Below are positions 1-9,945 of a stretch of 64,000 bases of DNA, piece after piece. Within the stretch, counting starts at the first letter, position 1, and each line of letters opens with the position of its first letter. Under the pieces are notes generated by a model that was not told the origin of the DNA, made no database searches, and saw nothing but the letters and a program-made list of their open reading frames with translations. Where the stretch lies: positions 3,472,001 to 3,536,000 of the forward strand of contig NZ_AP025506.1 of NCBI RefSeq assembly GCF_024347595.1. The letters run 5' to 3'. A program made the position numbers and the translations under genes. This DNA is from Vibrio pomeroyi (lineage in GTDB: Bacteria; Pseudomonadota; Gammaproteobacteria; Enterobacterales; Vibrionaceae).

Positions 1-201
1 ATCAACCATGGTTAAGCCAAGCTCATCCATGTCTTTGAAGTGACGATAAAAGGAAGTCGGTGCTATTCCAGCCTCACGAGCGACTTCTCTCAAGCTTAGG
101 TTGGAAAAACTACGATCGGCACTGAGTTGGCTAAATGCTGCATCGATTAAGCTGCGACGAGTTTTTTCTTTTTGCTGTGCGCGAATGCCCATTGGTTTCA
201 T
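1..201 (-). CDS. fabR: FabR, TetR-family repressor of unsaturated fatty acid synthesis (partial, N-terminus only)
   Basis: Only the first 67 codons lie in the window; the gene runs off the left edge. The visible part is the TetR-type helix-turn-helix domain, with the stretches [20 protein letters not shown] and [19 protein letters not shown], the second being the recognition helix. FabR in E. coli tunes fabA/fabB expression to the saturated/unsaturated acyl pool. It is divergent from sthA, the same arrangement as in E. coli, which supports the name. The start is uncertain: an ATG at 201 gives [10 protein letters not shown] and one at 192 gives MGIRAQQ as in E. coli; neither has a convincing Shine-Dalgarno sequence. 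Confidence 0.88.
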   Translation of the reverse strand, partial: MKPMGIRAQQKEKTRRSLIDAAFSQLSADRSFSNLSLREVAREAGIAPTSFYRHFKDMDELGLTMVD

Positions 202-528
202 ACTTTATCAATTTCTTCTTTTACAGCCTAAACAGGCATGTCTAATACTCTCTTCAATATAACGCGAATCACTTATTTATATAAGGCACTCTGGTTATAT
301 AAGACACTCAACACGCCTCTTTGTTCACGTACCGAAGTAAATACGTTCGAAGAAAAAATTTCAATATCCACACTGTCATTTGGAGACATACGACATACCA
401 AATATTATTTTTTCGGTAACACTGCGTGATCTCACCGACTCTCTGATGCCCTTTTCATGTACCCAAGAACAGAATCAGTTAAAATCTCGCTAAAGCAATG
501 TTAATCAAATATAACAAGGAAGATATCT
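202..528. other. Divergent fabR-sthA intergenic region
   Basis: This 327-bp AT-rich gap must hold the divergent promoters of fabR and sthA. It contains an 18-bp-period direct repeat (277-309) and a short inverted repeat ACGTA(327-331)/TACGT(342-346). A 63-codon ORF at 238-429 has no usable SD and no protein-like composition, and I do not accept it. The sthA start at 529 has a good SD (AAGGAAG about 8 nt upstream). Confidence 0.6.
277..309. repeat. 15-bp direct repeat with 18-bp period in the fabR-sthA promoter region
   Basis: TTATATAAGGCACTC (277-291) is followed after TGG by TTATATAAGACACTC (295-309): 14 of 15 positions match. Each unit contains a -10-like TATAAG. It could be a duplicated promoter core or a pair of regulator half-sites, or a chance micro-duplication. 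Its function is not established. Confidence 0.6.
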
Positions 529-1929
529 ATGCCACACTCCAACCACTTTGATGTAATCGTAATTGGTAGTGGCCCCGGAGGCGAAGGGGCAGCGATGGGA
601 TTAACCAAAGCCGGGTTGAACGTTGCAATCATTGAAAAAGAGAGCAGCGTTGGTGGTGGTTGTACCCACTGGGGAACCATTCCTTCCAAAGCACTGCGTC
701 ATGCCGTAAGCCGTATTATTGAATTCAATAACAACCCACTGTTTTGTCAGAACAATAAAAGCATTCACTCGACGTTCTCTAATATTTTGGGTCATGCGAA
801 ATCAGTCATCGATAAGCAAACTCGATTACGTCAAGGCTTCTACGACCGCAACCAGTGCACGCTGGTATTTGGTACTGCACGTTTTATCGATACCAACACA
901 GTCTCGGTAATGCAAAGCGATGGCACTGAAGAACATTACAGTGCAGACAAGTTTGTTATTGCGACAGGCTCTCGCCCTTACCAACCAGACAACGTGGACT
1001 TCTTACACGAGCGTGTTTACGACAGTGACTCAATTCTTTCTCTTAAACACGACCCTCAACACATCATCATTTATGGTGCTGGCGTTATCGGTTGTGAGTA
1101 CGCGTCTATCTTCCGCGGTTTAGGTGTCAAAACCGATCTCATCAATACTCGAGACCGCCTACTGTCATTCCTAGACAATGAAACCTCTGATGCGCTTTCT
1201 TACCACTTCTGGAACAGCGGTGTAGTGATTCGTAACGACGAAACCTTTGAGAAAATCGAAGGCACGGACGATGGTGTGATTATTCACCTAGAATCAGGCA
1301 AAAAAATGCGTGCTGATTGCCTACTGTATGCTAATGGCCGAACCGGTAATACCGATAAGCTGAACCTTGGTGCGGTTGGCTTAGAAGCGGATTCTCGTGG
1401 ACAAGTATCTGTAAACACCAATTACCAAACCAATGTTGACCATGTTTATGCGGTAGGTGATGTGATTGGCTACCCTAGCCTAGCGAGTGCGGCTTATGAC
1501 CAAGGTCGATTCGTTGCACAAGCGATTGTCAAAGGTGAAGCTGAACGCCACCTTATTGAAGACATACCAACCGGTATTTACACCATCCCTGAGATCAGTT
1601 CTGTTGGTAAAACCGAGCAAGAACTAACGGCTGCGAAAGTACCTTATGAAGTGGGACGTTCTTCATTCAAACACTTAGCTCGTGCTCAAATCGCAGGTAA
1701 AGATATTGGTAGCTTGAAGATCCTATTCCACCGTGAAACCAAAGAGATTTTGGGTATCCACGTGTTTGGTGAACGTGCTGCTGAAATCATCCATATCGGC
1801 CAAGCAATTATGGAACAAAAAGGTGAAGCAAATACCATCGAGTACTTTGTAAATACCACCTTTAACTATCCAACGATGGCTGAAGCTTATCGTGTTGCAG
1901 CACTTAACGGACTTAACCGTTTGTTCTAA
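529..1929 (+). CDS. sthA: Soluble pyridine nucleotide transhydrogenase SthA
   Basis: A cytosolic FAD flavoprotein that transfers electrons between NADPH and NAD+, normally removing excess NADPH. The 466 aa match the family length. Visible parts are the N-terminal FAD Rossmann motif [10 protein letters not shown], the motif [16 protein letters not shown] (first redox Cys kept, second replaced by Thr as is usual in Sth proteins), the central NAD(P) motif [12 protein letters not shown], the second FAD motif [14 protein letters not shown], and a C-terminal dimerisation domain ending in the [12 protein letters not shown] stretch typical of the disulfide reductase family. The start follows AAGGAAG. 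It is monocistronic, with a strong terminator just after it. Dihydrolipoamide dehydrogenase is excluded by the missing second Cys. Confidence 0.97.
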   Translation: MPHSNHFDVIVIGSGPGGEGAAMGLTKAGLNVAIIEKESSVGGGCTHWGTIPSKALRHAVSRIIEFNNNPLFCQNNKSIHSTFSNILGHAKSVIDKQTRLRQGFYDRNQCTLVFGTARFIDTNTVSVMQSDGTEEHYSADKFVIATGSRPYQPDNVDFLHERVYDSDSILSLKHDPQHIIIYGAGVIGCEYASIFRGLGVKTDLINTRDRLLSFLDNETSDALSYHFWNSGVVIRNDETFEKIEGTDDGVIIHLESGKKMRADCLLYANGRTGNTDKLNLGAVGLEADSRGQVSVNTNYQTNVDHVYAVGDVIGYPSLASAAYDQGRFVAQAIVKGEAERHLIEDIPTGIYTIPEISSVGKTEQELTAAKVPYEVGRSSFKHLARAQIAGKDIGSLKILFHRETKEILGIHVFGERAAEIIHIGQAIMEQKGEANTIEYFVNTTFNYPTMAEAYRVAALNGLNRLF

Positions 1930-1976
1930 ATAAGTAACCAACAGGAGTATTTGACCACCCATAGGCCAAATACATA

Positions 1977-2007
1977 AACAGCAAGCCATGAGCTTGCTGT
2001 TTTTATT
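1977..2007 (+). terminator. Rho-independent terminator of sthA
   Basis: A perfect 10-bp stem AACAGCAAGC/GCTTGCTGTT with loop CATGA, followed by a T-rich run, 48 nt after the sthA stop codon. Confidence 0.9.
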
Positions 2008-2118
2008 TAAGATACTGAATAACATGATAATGATAGTAATTAGATCATGATGTTCTAAATACCCCTTTAGCTGTACAGCCTCTATTTGTTGCTCCCTGAA
2101 CTGAGCTAATTAAGTAAG

Positions 2119-3474
2119 CTAAGCGAGGAACTCACCCTTCTTCCACTGAGAAACAAACAACACACCAAGACCAATTCCGCGCATTGCCATAAAGCTCAGC
2201 ATCGCTAGCCACAGTGCATGGTTATCTAAACCTGATGCTAAGTAGGAAATAGCGAAGAAACTGCAGGTCGCCACGAACATGCTATTGCGCATATCTTTGC
2301 CTTTAGTGGCTCCAACAAAAATACCATCCAATAAGAAGCACCACATAGAAACCAGCGGCATCGCTATCAGCCATGGCAGATACACTTCCGCTTGGCTCTT
2401 AACGTCAGGGATTGTGGTGATCATATTAATCAAACTAGACCCTGCAATCGCGAACACGATAGTGAGCACCAAGCAAATATTGAAGCTCCAGAAAAAGGTG
2501 CCAATCAATGATTGGTTTAATTCGTCTTTATCTTTCGCACCAATCGCTTTACCCACCATGGCTTCCATCGCGTAGGCGAAGCCATCCATCCCATAAGAGA
2601 TAATCATCAAGAAGCTCATCAACACTGCATTTGCGGCCACGACATCATCACCAAAGCTTGCACCTTGGAAAGTCATAAAAGTAAAAGTAGCTTGTAGACA
2701 TAATGAACGGAGAAAGATATCGCGATTCAATTTTACGAAGCGGCTCAAACCTTGACTTGTTTTCTTAAGCAAATCCCACGGTGAAGGAAGTTGTCTCTTA
2801 ATCCAGATTCGATAAACGCAGATTAAGCCAAACGTTAAGCCTGCATAATCGGCCATTACTGATGCCAACGCGGCACCTTCAACCTGCCACCCAAGACCAA
2901 TAACAAATACGATATCCAAAACGATGTTGGTGATATTGGTAATAATCACCATCCACATTGGCGCTTTGGCATTCTGAGTTCCAAGTAGCCAACCCAAAAT
3001 CACGAAATTAGTCAGTGCAGCAGGTGCACTCCATGCTCGGATTGAGAAATACTGCTGACCAAAGTGTTTCACTTGATCACTGGCACTACTCAAAGAGAAA
3101 ACCAGATCCGCAACCAAGCTATGCAAGAGTAAGAAGACACCAGCAAACCCTAAGGCCATGGTCACACCCTGCACGAAGACTAAGCCAAGCTGCTTGCCAT
3201 CGTCTGCACCATAAGATTGTGCTGCGAGCCCAGTTGTCGACATACGCAAAAAACCGAGCAGCCAAAAGGTTACGCTGATCATGGTGCCACCTAATGCCAC
3301 ACCACCGAGATACCAAGAATGTTCTAGGTGACCGATAACTGCGGCATCAACTAAACCAAGAAGTGGAACGGTAATATTGGAAAGTACCATCGGGATCGCG
3401 AGCAACAGCACTTGCTTGTGCATCGCCTGATTGGATAGCGTTTGAAAAATAGTTTGGGGATTAAATAGCTTCAC
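2119..3474 (-). CDS. dinF: MATE-family multidrug/Na+ exporter, DinF type
   Basis: An inner-membrane cation-coupled exporter of the MATE superfamily: 451 aa, about 12 hydrophobic segments, with the typical N-terminal stretches LLAIPMVLSNITVPLLGLVD and AAVIGHL and the second-half sequence GKAIGAKDKDEL. Two in-frame GTG codons compete for the start. The one at 3474 has GAGG five bases upstream; the one at 3480 overlaps that SD, so I chose 3474. In E. coli dinF lies directly after lexA as an SOS gene; here a methyltransferase gene sits between them, so SOS control by read-through is uncertain. The substrate cannot be told from sequence. Confidence 0.85.
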   Translation of the reverse strand: MKLFNPQTIFQTLSNQAMHKQVLLLAIPMVLSNITVPLLGLVDAAVIGHLEHSWYLGGVALGGTMISVTFWLLGFLRMSTTGLAAQSYGADDGKQLGLVFVQGVTMALGFAGVFLLLHSLVADLVFSLSSASDQVKHFGQQYFSIRAWSAPAALTNFVILGWLLGTQNAKAPMWMVIITNITNIVLDIVFVIGLGWQVEGAALASVMADYAGLTFGLICVYRIWIKRQLPSPWDLLKKTSQGLSRFVKLNRDIFLRSLCLQATFTFMTFQGASFGDDVVAANAVLMSFLMIISYGMDGFAYAMEAMVGKAIGAKDKDELNQSLIGTFFWSFNICLVLTIVFAIAGSSLINMITTIPDVKSQAEVYLPWLIAMPLVSMWCFLLDGIFVGATKGKDMRNSMFVATCSFFAISYLASGLDNHALWLAMLSFMAMRGIGLGVLFVSQWKKGEFLA

Positions 3475-3591
3475 GATCACCTCTTCGGTTAGAGGCGATA
3501 GTTTAACCTAGTGAGTGGGCTTTCACTATGTTGCGAGGTTTTTGCTTATGGCAAGGTGGGCTTTGGTGATGTACAAGCTAAATTGCTGGCA

Positions 3592-4470
3592 CTACCATTT
3601 AACCAACACCAATTGTGGCGTTAAACGCTTTTTGACCTGAGAGATCTTGCACAATAATCGCTGCCATAATTTCCAACGATTACATTGCTGATCTAGTGGA
3701 GAAAAGGCTTTTACCCATTGCGTCCAAGGTAACCAATTTAGAATACTATCAACTGGGGAAGATAAGCCATGAGCATAGTCACCAGAACCAAGCTTTTTGC
3801 CTAAAGTGCTTGAGCTTTTATCACCCGCTAATACTAAGCACGCATGCGCATGAGTAAAGTAACGGCTCAGAGACTGAATAAAGTGCGCGGTCTGCTGTTC
3901 ATTGCAATCAAGCAGAGCATGTTCACACACCACCATCACCGATGCTTGCTCTGGGATATTAAGTTCATCTAACCAAGTTAAGTCGTCAACAGAGCCACAC
4001 TCCAAACGATAGCGTTCATTTTTGTGGAACAAGCGTTGTCGCCAAAGCAGGTTCTCGGTTACATCTAGCTCAACCCAATGACAGCGACCATTATCTAAAC
4101 GGTAGAAACGGGTATCGAGCCCTGCTCCCACGTTAATAATCCAAGCATCTGGGTTATGAGATAAAAACTGTTGAACTTGAGAATCACAAAGTTGAGTCAG
4201 TGTCGCGTAAAGGAGTTGTTGTTGGTCGAGTTCACCAGTAAGGCATTCAGGTGCGAGTTGGCAACGCTTGCAGGCTTGAGCTGCAATAGGGTCATAAACT
4301 AAGCCATCGTCGGCGAGGCTTTCGCGGCTGCGAAACCAAAGATGTTGAACGAGATTCGTCGGAACTTGAAATTCTTGATGAGCAGACCCTTGATCAGAAG
4401 AAGCCCTTTGATCAGAGGCGCGCGGCTTACGAGTAAGCGGCTTTATTTGAGGTTTTGTTGGGTTTGGCAT
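3592..4470 (-). CDS. Class I SAM-dependent methyltransferase, leucine carboxyl methyltransferase (LCM) family
   Basis: About 292 aa. The diagnostic LCM-family SAM motif is INVGAGLDTRFYRLD (around residue 113), followed by WVELDV for the ribose contact and a later MVVCEHALLDC strand. The first ~35 residues are Lys/Arg/Ser/Gln-rich and probably disordered. Bacterial relatives include carboxyl or O-methyltransferases linked to secondary metabolism, but the substrate is unknown. Three consecutive ATGs are possible starts (4476, 4473, 4470); the SD AAGGAA touches the first and is 7 nt from the third, which I chose. Two Fur-box-like palindromes lie in the 91-bp gap from lexA, suggesting its own iron-repressed promoter. 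Confidence 0.72.
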   Translation of the reverse strand: MPNPTKPQIKPLTRKPRASDQRASSDQGSAHQEFQVPTNLVQHLWFRSRESLADDGLVYDPIAAQACKRCQLAPECLTGELDQQQLLYATLTQLCDSQVQQFLSHNPDAWIINVGAGLDTRFYRLDNGRCHWVELDVTENLLWRQRLFHKNERYRLECGSVDDLTWLDELNIPEQASVMVVCEHALLDCNEQQTAHFIQSLSRYFTHAHACLVLAGDKSSSTLGKKLGSGDYAHGLSSPVDSILNWLPWTQWVKAFSPLDQQCNRWKLWQRLLCKISQVKKRLTPQLVLVKW

Positions 4471-4499
4471 CATCATCTTCCTTGTATCTCGACAAAGAA

Positions 4500-4518
4500 G
4501 ATGATAATGAATATCAAT
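4500..4518. promoter_or_regulatory. Putative Fur box 1
   Basis: TGATAATGAATATCA at 4502-4516 agrees with the 7-1-7 Fur consensus TGATAATnATTATCA at 13 of 14 defined positions. It overlaps the predicted -10 of the methyltransferase gene. A second box lies 33 bp away, about three helical turns. Confidence 0.65.
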
Positions 4519-4529
4519 TGCAATAACAA
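4501..4529 (-). promoter_or_regulatory. Candidate sigma-70 promoter of the methyltransferase gene
   Basis: On the minus strand, -35 TTGTTA (4529-4524), a 17-bp spacer and -10 TATCAT (4506-4501), 4/6 and 5/6 matches. Both the spacer and the -10 are covered by the Fur-like box at 4502-4516, the geometry expected for repression. Predicted by eye only. Confidence 0.45.
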
Positions 4530-4532
4530 GTT

Positions 4533-4551
4533 ATTGAGAATAAATATCAAT
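4533..4551. promoter_or_regulatory. Putative Fur box 2
   Basis: ATTGAGAATAAATATCAAT contains TGAGAAT-A-AATATCA (4535-4549), 12 of 14 defined positions of the 7-1-7 Fur consensus. It lies between the lexA stop codon and the methyltransferase promoter. Confidence 0.55.
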
Positions 4552-4567
4552 AAGCTATTTGTAATGA

Positions 4568-5188
4568 CTACATCCAGTCGGTGTTACGAATGATACCAAC
4601 AGCAAGGCCTTCAATAGACAAGTGTTGAGATTCAAGATCGACATGGATTGGAGAAAACTCTTCATTTTCAGCATGTAACAGCACTGTTGAACCTTTACGT
4701 TCTAGGCGTTTTACCGTTACATCATCATCGACACGCGCTACGACAACCTGACCATCGCGAACATCTTGAGTTTTATGAACAGCCAGTAAATCACCATCCA
4801 TAATACCGATGTCTTTCATACTTTCGCCATTTACGCGAAGTAGGAAGTCAGCCTGTGGTTTAAACATGCCAGGGTCAACTTGGTAATGCATTTCTACATG
4901 CTCTTGAGCCAGAATAGGCTCACCAGCGGCAACCTGACCGATTAATGGTAAACCTTGCTCTTCGTTTGCTGCATCTTCAAGCAAAATACGAATACCGCGA
5001 GACGCACCCGGGATAATCTCAATCGCTTCTTTACGAGCAAGAGCTTTCAAATGTTCTTCTGCAGCATTAGCAGAACGGAAGCCTAGTTCACGCGCGATTT
5101 CTGCACGTGTCGGTGGCATACCGGAATCTTCGATCTTACCTTTGATAAGGTCAAAGACTTGTTGCTGGCGGGGCGTTAACGGCTTCAT
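4568..5188 (-). CDS. lexA: LexA, SOS-response repressor/autoprotease
   Basis: Represses DNA-repair genes and cleaves itself when stimulated by the RecA filament. It has 206 aa. The N-terminal winged helix-turn-helix begins [16 protein letters not shown] and carries [20 protein letters not shown]. The cleavage site is Ala88-Gly89 in GQVAAGEP, and the Ser/Lys dyad is Ser123 (NGESMKD) and Lys160 (DVTVKR), at the spacing of E. coli LexA (S119/K156). Two SOS boxes upstream show autoregulation. The downstream gene is a methyltransferase rather than dinF. Confidence 0.98.
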   Translation of the reverse strand: MKPLTPRQQQVFDLIKGKIEDSGMPPTRAEIARELGFRSANAAEEHLKALARKEAIEIIPGASRGIRILLEDAANEEQGLPLIGQVAAGEPILAQEHVEMHYQVDPGMFKPQADFLLRVNGESMKDIGIMDGDLLAVHKTQDVRDGQVVVARVDDDVTVKRLERKGSTVLLHAENEEFSPIHVDLESQHLSIEGLAVGIIRNTDWM

Positions 5189-5195
5189 GATTCAC

Positions 5196-5211
5196 CTGTC
5201 TTTTTATACAG
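5196..5211. promoter_or_regulatory. SOS (LexA) box 1 of lexA
   Basis: CTGTCTTTTTATACAG fits CTGT-N8-ACAG perfectly. It lies 7 nt upstream of the lexA start codon and 20 bp centre-to-centre from box 2; the E. coli lexA promoter also has two closely spaced boxes. Confidence 0.88.
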
Positions 5212-5215
5212 TTGA

Positions 5216-5231
5216 CTGTGAGTATATCCAG
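5216..5231. promoter_or_regulatory. SOS (LexA) box 2 of lexA
   Basis: CTGTGAGTATATCCAG has one mismatch from CTGT-N8-ACAG. Read on the minus strand it is CTGGATATACTCACAG, close to an E. coli lexA box. Confidence 0.85.
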
Positions 5232-5282
5232 TAACTGCACAAAAGCAAAGCAATTGGTTGTTTTTAGTTCATTTTTAACGAA

Positions 5283-5645
5283 TTACAAAAACAAGATCTC
5301 TAACCACACATAACCCGCGAGCGCCAAACAGATGAAAACAGCCGCTGAACCGACATCTTTCGCCATCCCAGATAACTCATGATGTTCGCTGCCAATTCGA
5401 TCAACGACCGCTTCTATCGCGGTATTAATCAATTCAACAACCATCACCAACACAACCGACGAGATCATCAAGATTCGCTCTACTTGGCTCACGTCTAGGT
5501 AAAACGCCAACGGAATAAGCACCGCTGCCATAAACACTTCTTGTCGAAATGCGGCTTCGTTTTTAAACGAACTCGTGATGCCTTGCCATGAAAAGCCCGC
5601 CGCTTTCACGATGCGTTTGAATCCGGTGTTTGATTTTTTCGCCAT
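5283..5645 (-). CDS. dgkA: Diacylglycerol kinase DgkA
   Basis: A small trimeric inner-membrane kinase that recycles diacylglycerol to phosphatidic acid. It has 120 aa from the chosen ATG (MAKKSNTGFKRI), which has AGGG six bases upstream; an upstream Met six codons earlier lacks an SD. It has an amphipathic N-terminus (AAGFSWQGITSSFKNEAAFR) and three transmembrane segments. The signature ELINTAIEAVVDRIG contains the catalytic and metal-binding Glu/Asn. It is divergent from plsB, the same pairing as in E. coli, where both act in phosphatidic acid supply. Confidence 0.96.
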   Translation of the reverse strand: MAKKSNTGFKRIVKAAGFSWQGITSSFKNEAAFRQEVFMAAVLIPLAFYLDVSQVERILMISSVVLVMVVELINTAIEAVVDRIGSEHHELSGMAKDVGSAAVFICLALAGYVWLEILFL

Positions 5646-5865
5646 TTTTAACCCTATACTCAATCAGTCGATGAATGATTTTCCACAAACTTAACGGCAA
5701 TATGACTATTTCCATTAAAAGGTTAGACCAGTTTCTGGTATTCTTGCATCGATTAAATTTACGCCTAGGCCTATCCCTATTTCACTCATAGGTTTTATCC
5801 TTTTCATCATAGAAATAGAGATACGCTTAAGCACATTGAAATAACTATTGAGGCAGTGAACCTAT

Positions 5866-8289
5866 ATGTCTTCTGGACAATCTTTTTCACGTTCATTAAT
5901 GAAGCTACCTTTATCCGTTTTGGTAAAAGGCACATCAATCCCTTCAAACCCAGTTGAGGATTTGAACATTGATTTAGGCAAACCGATTGTATACGCCTTA
6001 CCGTTTCGCTCAAGTGTCGATCTGCTGACGCTACAAAAGCATGCGCTGGAATTAGGCTTACCTGATCCATTAAGCAAGCTTGAAATAAGTGGCAAATCAC
6101 TGCAACGCTACGTTTTTATCTCTTCTCGCAAAACACTGCTGCAAGACGATGATTATGTACCAAGCTCTTCTATTGAAGTTTTCTCTGAGCTGCTTTCACT
6201 GCATGCCGAAGATTCAGAACTCGATGTTCAAGTTATCCCAGCCACTGTGCTGTGGGGACGTAAGCCTGGTAAAGAGAATAACCAGAAACCTTACCTACAA
6301 GCAATGAACGGCTTGGAGAAGTCTAAGGCGGTATTACTTGCAGGTCGCGACTGTCTAGTACGCTTCAGCCCAGTGGTTTCTCTACGTTACATGGCTAACT
6401 CACACGGTACTGACAGCACCATCGCACACAAACTGGCGCGTGTAGCTCGAATCCACTTCTCTCGTCAAAAACTTGCAGCCTCTGGCCCTAACCTGCCAAG
6501 CCGCCAAGCACTGTTCGATCGACTACTAAAATCAGAAGCGATCAAGAAGGCGATTGAAGACGAAGCGAAATCAAAGAACATCTCGATCGAAAAAGCGAGC
6601 AAAGAAGCTCAAGACATCATGGACGAGATCGCTGCGAACTTCTCTTACTCGCTAATCAAGCGTGGTGAGAAGATTCTTGGCTGGCTATGGAACAAACTGT
6701 ACCAAGGCCTGCACATCAGTAACGCTTCAACGGTTCGTAAACTGGCGCAAGATGGTCACGAGATCGTTTATGTCCCTTGTCACCGTAGCCACATGGACTA
6801 CTTGCTGCTGTCTTACGTGCTTTACCACGAAGGCATGGTACCTCCGCACATCGCTGCAGGTATCAACCTGAACTTCTTCCCTGCCGGTCCTATTTTCCGT
6901 CACGGTGGCGCGTTCTTTATTCGTCGTAGCTTCAAAGGCAACAAACTGTACTCGACGATTTTCCGTGAGTATCTAGCAGAACTGTTTGCTAAAGGTTACT
7001 CGGTCGAGTACTTCAGCGAAGGTGGCCGTTCTCGTACTGGTCGTTTGCTACAAGCTAAAACCGGCATGCTAGCGATGACAATCCAAGCAATGCTGCGTGG
7101 CATGAACCGCCCAGTCACACTCGTTCCTGTGTACATCGGTTACGAGCACGTAATGGAAGTAGCCACTTACGCGAAAGAGTTGCGTGGCAAGCGTAAAGAG
7201 AAAGAAAACGCGAGCCTAGTGATTCGCACAATCCGTAAGCTGCGTAACTTTGGTAAAGGCTACGTGAACTTCGGTGAGCCAATTCAGCTAAACCAATATC
7301 TGAACGAACACTCACCAGAGTGGACCAAAGACATCGACCCAATGGGTACCAGCAAACCACAATGGATGGCTCCTGTGGTAAATGATCTAGCCACCAAGAT
7401 GATGACGCACATTAATGATGCGGCCGCGACCAACGCACTGACACTGTGTGCAACTGCTCTGCTTGCATCACGCCAGCGTGCATTGTCTCGTGACTCTTTG
7501 GTTTCTCAAATCAACTGCTACCTGTCTCTACTTAAGAATGTGCCTTACTCAGATACGTTCACGGTACCAAAAGACAGCGCTGAAGAATTGGTAAAACATG
7601 CGGAATCACTGAACAAGTTCTTGATTGAATCAGATTCTATGGGCGACATCATTTCACTTGATCGTCACCAATCGATTCTGATGACTTACTACCGTAACAA
7701 CATCATTCACTTGTTTGCTCTGCCGTCGTTAATTGCACAAATGACCATCCGTCAGCGCGGTTTATCAATTGACACAATTCAAGAGAACGTTGCAGCTATC
7801 TACCCGTTCTTGAAGAAAGAGTTGTTCTTAAGCTACGACGAAGACCAGCTTGAGACTGTGGTTGCGAACATCATTGATGAGCTCGTTAGCCAAGGCATGC
7901 TGATGGTGTCGGACAACGAAGTCACCATCAACCAGTCGAACAGCCAAGCATTGATGCTACTAGGTCGTACGATCTCAGAAACGCTACAGCGCTACTCTAT
8001 TGCTCTCAACCTATTGGCAGAAAACCCTGAACTGGATAAGTCTGATCTTGAGCAAAAGAGCCAAGACATTGCACAGCGTCTTGGTCGCCTACAAGGTATC
8101 AATGCGCCGGAGTTCTTCGACAAAGGTGTGTTCGCATCGATGTTTGCAACGCTTAAACAGCAACAGTACTTAGATAACGATGGTAACTGCGATTTAGAAA
8201 AGACTCAGCAATTCGCTAAGCTTCTTTACTCAATGCTGTACCCAGAAGTTCGCTTGACGATTCAAGAGAGTATCCACCAAGTAGAGTAA
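5866..8289 (+). CDS. plsB: Glycerol-3-phosphate 1-O-acyltransferase PlsB
   Basis: An inner-membrane-associated enzyme catalysing the first acylation of sn-glycerol-3-phosphate from acyl-ACP or acyl-CoA. The 807 aa match the family. Acyltransferase block I is HRSHMDYL with catalytic His306 and Asp311. Later blocks include [15 protein letters not shown] (block II), [11 protein letters not shown] (block III) and [11 protein letters not shown] (block IV). There is no signal peptide. It is followed by a strong bidirectional terminator shared with convergent ubiA. Confidence 0.98.
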   Translation: MSSGQSFSRSLMKLPLSVLVKGTSIPSNPVEDLNIDLGKPIVYALPFRSSVDLLTLQKHALELGLPDPLSKLEISGKSLQRYVFISSRKTLLQDDDYVPSSSIEVFSELLSLHAEDSELDVQVIPATVLWGRKPGKENNQKPYLQAMNGLEKSKAVLLAGRDCLVRFSPVVSLRYMANSHGTDSTIAHKLARVARIHFSRQKLAASGPNLPSRQALFDRLLKSEAIKKAIEDEAKSKNISIEKASKEAQDIMDEIAANFSYSLIKRGEKILGWLWNKLYQGLHISNASTVRKLAQDGHEIVYVPCHRSHMDYLLLSYVLYHEGMVPPHIAAGINLNFFPAGPIFRHGGAFFIRRSFKGNKLYSTIFREYLAELFAKGYSVEYFSEGGRSRTGRLLQAKTGMLAMTIQAMLRGMNRPVTLVPVYIGYEHVMEVATYAKELRGKRKEKENASLVIRTIRKLRNFGKGYVNFGEPIQLNQYLNEHSPEWTKDIDPMGTSKPQWMAPVVNDLATKMMTHINDAAATNALTLCATALLASRQRALSRDSLVSQINCYLSLLKNVPYSDTFTVPKDSAEELVKHAESLNKFLIESDSMGDIISLDRHQSILMTYYRNNIIHLFALPSLIAQMTIRQRGLSIDTIQENVAAIYPFLKKELFLSYDEDQLETVVANIIDELVSQGMLMVSDNEVTINQSNSQALMLLGRTISETLQRYSIALNLLAENPELDKSDLEQKSQDIAQRLGRLQGINAPEFFDKGVFASMFATLKQQQYLDNDGNCDLEKTQQFAKLLYSMLYPEVRLTIQESIHQVE

Positions 8290-8331
8290 TCACTTGGCTA
8301 GCTCGCTTTAATCGCTAGACTGAAACGATCA

Positions 8332-8357
8332 AAAAAGGCACCCAATGGGTGCCTTTT
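8332..8357. terminator. Bidirectional terminator between plsB and ubiA
   Basis: The stem AAAAAGGCACCC/GGGTGCCTTTTT around loop AAT has A/T runs on both sides, so it can end both convergent transcripts. Confidence 0.92.
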
Positions 8358-8388
8358 TATTTTTGTTCTCTTTAGCTTTAATTGCTAT

Positions 8389-9243
8389 TTACCAGAAGGT
8401 AATAAACAAGCCAACGGTAACTGCCATTCCAACGTAGTTGTTGTTTAGAAAGGCTTGGAAACATAAGTCGCGGTCACGATGACGCATCAGGTGTTGTTGG
8501 TATACAAATAAGCTACCTGCCACTAACAATGCCCAATAGAAGGTATCACCCAGTTGGTAATGCATACCCAACGCAATCAGCATCGCCAATGTCACAAGCT
8601 GTAAGAAGCCAACAATCAACTTATCAAAGCGCCCGAATAAAATAGCCGTCGACTTGATACCGATCTTAAGATCATCGTCTCGGTCAACCATCGCATATTG
8701 CGTATCGTAAGCAATCGTCCACAGCGCATTAATAACAAAGATAAACCAGACCACACTTGGTAGTTCATTGGTTTGTGCTGCCCATGCCATTGGAATTGCC
8801 CAGCTAAACGCTAATCCAAGGAACAACTGTGGAAGGTGTGTAAAACGCTTCATGAAAGGGTAAATGAACGCTAAGCCAACGCCGATAAAAGAGAGCTTGA
8901 TGGTTAGCGGGTTCATAGTGAGTACCAACAAGAATGAAACCACAGCTAGTACTAAAAATAAGATTATCGCTTCTTTACTGGAAACCAAACCTGAAGGTAA
9001 TGGACGCTGCTTGGTGCGTTTAACGTGTCCATCAACTTTGCGATCGGCAAAATCATTGATCACACAGCCAGCTGAACGCATCAGTACCACGCCGAGTACG
9101 AAAACAACCAAGACATCCAAGTCCGGCATGCCTTGTGCGGCGATAATCAGCGACCATAACGTAGGCCAAAGAAGTAATAGGGTACCAATCGGGCGATTCA
9201 TTCGCGTTAATTGCCAATACGCCTTCGCTTTGGTGGCAAGCAT
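8389..9243 (-). CDS. ubiA: 4-hydroxybenzoate octaprenyltransferase UbiA
   Basis: An integral membrane prenyltransferase that attaches the polyprenyl chain to 4-hydroxybenzoate in ubiquinone synthesis. It has 284 aa and about 8-9 membrane segments. Both Asp-rich motifs are present: [15 protein letters not shown] (diphosphate/Mg2+ binding, about residue 63) and [13 protein letters not shown] (about residue 179). Its start codon directly follows the ubiC stop, so the two are co-translated in pathway order. Confidence 0.97.
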   Translation of the reverse strand: MLATKAKAYWQLTRMNRPIGTLLLLWPTLWSLIIAAQGMPDLDVLVVFVLGVVLMRSAGCVINDFADRKVDGHVKRTKQRPLPSGLVSSKEAIILFLVLAVVSFLLVLTMNPLTIKLSFIGVGLAFIYPFMKRFTHLPQLFLGLAFSWAIPMAWAAQTNELPSVVWFIFVINALWTIAYDTQYAMVDRDDDLKIGIKSTAILFGRFDKLIVGFLQLVTLAMLIALGMHYQLGDTFYWALLVAGSLFVYQQHLMRHRDRDLCFQAFLNNNYVGMAVTVGLFITFW

Positions 9244-9783
9244 TTACACACTCTCCTTAGAGTAAATGGGGGATGTTGGTAAAAACAGTTCTGCCACAAG
9301 CATCGGTTTATGGTTCATCCATAATCGAGAACGACGTGCGAGCAATCGCTCATCGCCTGCGATAACCCAACCGACTTGCAGCGCATCTCGCTCCACGTTC
9401 TCAGCACTGAAAACGGTTAATCCAAGCGGGACATTACCTTGTTGAGAAAGGTCGGAATGCTGATCTTCTAGCGTAACTCGGGGAATCAAGGTTCGACCTA
9501 ACACCCACGGTTCGCCATCACCCTTTAAAATCACTTTACGCAGTAAGCAATCAAACGATGATAAAAGATGTTCCTCGTCTTGTTGTAGCCTTGAGCGTTC
9601 TACAACTTGATTATGAAGCAACTCAACAGACAGGTGCTGACAGCTCTTGCCCAACTTGCGGGAAAGAGAACCTTGCTCCATAAGCCACTCTTTGGTGGTT
9701 TCATTAGGAAAATCAAATGTTTCTGTACTTTGCCAATCTACATTCATTAACGAATTAAGATACAGCGATATTGGCTGATTCAT
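9244..9783 (-). CDS. ubiC: Chorismate pyruvate-lyase UbiC
   Basis: Converts chorismate to 4-hydroxybenzoate plus pyruvate, the committed step of ubiquinone synthesis, and feeds UbiA encoded next. About 179 aa from the ATG at 9783. The start could instead be a TTG at 9795; neither has a clear SD. Family features are EWLMEQGSLSRKLG, the central VLGRTLIPR segment and the C-terminal ARRSRLWMNHKPMLVAELFL stretch. It is probably cytosolic. Confidence 0.94.
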   Translation of the reverse strand: MNQPISLYLNSLMNVDWQSTETFDFPNETTKEWLMEQGSLSRKLGKSCQHLSVELLHNQVVERSRLQQDEEHLLSSFDCLLRKVILKGDGEPWVLGRTLIPRVTLEDQHSDLSQQGNVPLGLTVFSAENVERDALQVGWVIAGDERLLARRSRLWMNHKPMLVAELFLPTSPIYSKESV

Positions 9784-9945
9784 ACTAGTATTCAATAGGT
9801 GACTTTACACGTACAATAAAGCTTCAACTTTCGAACAAAATTAAAGCGTTCTTCGAATTGTAAACGTATTTAGATTTAGACCGCTCATTGTAACAAGACT
9901 AATGCGTTTCGAATATCGCGAATAAACTAAAGAAAAGTCACAAAT

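Noticed and set aside
238..429. 63-codon ORF between fabR and sthA
   Set aside because: No proper SD, low-complexity AT-driven composition, and it fills the divergent promoter region.
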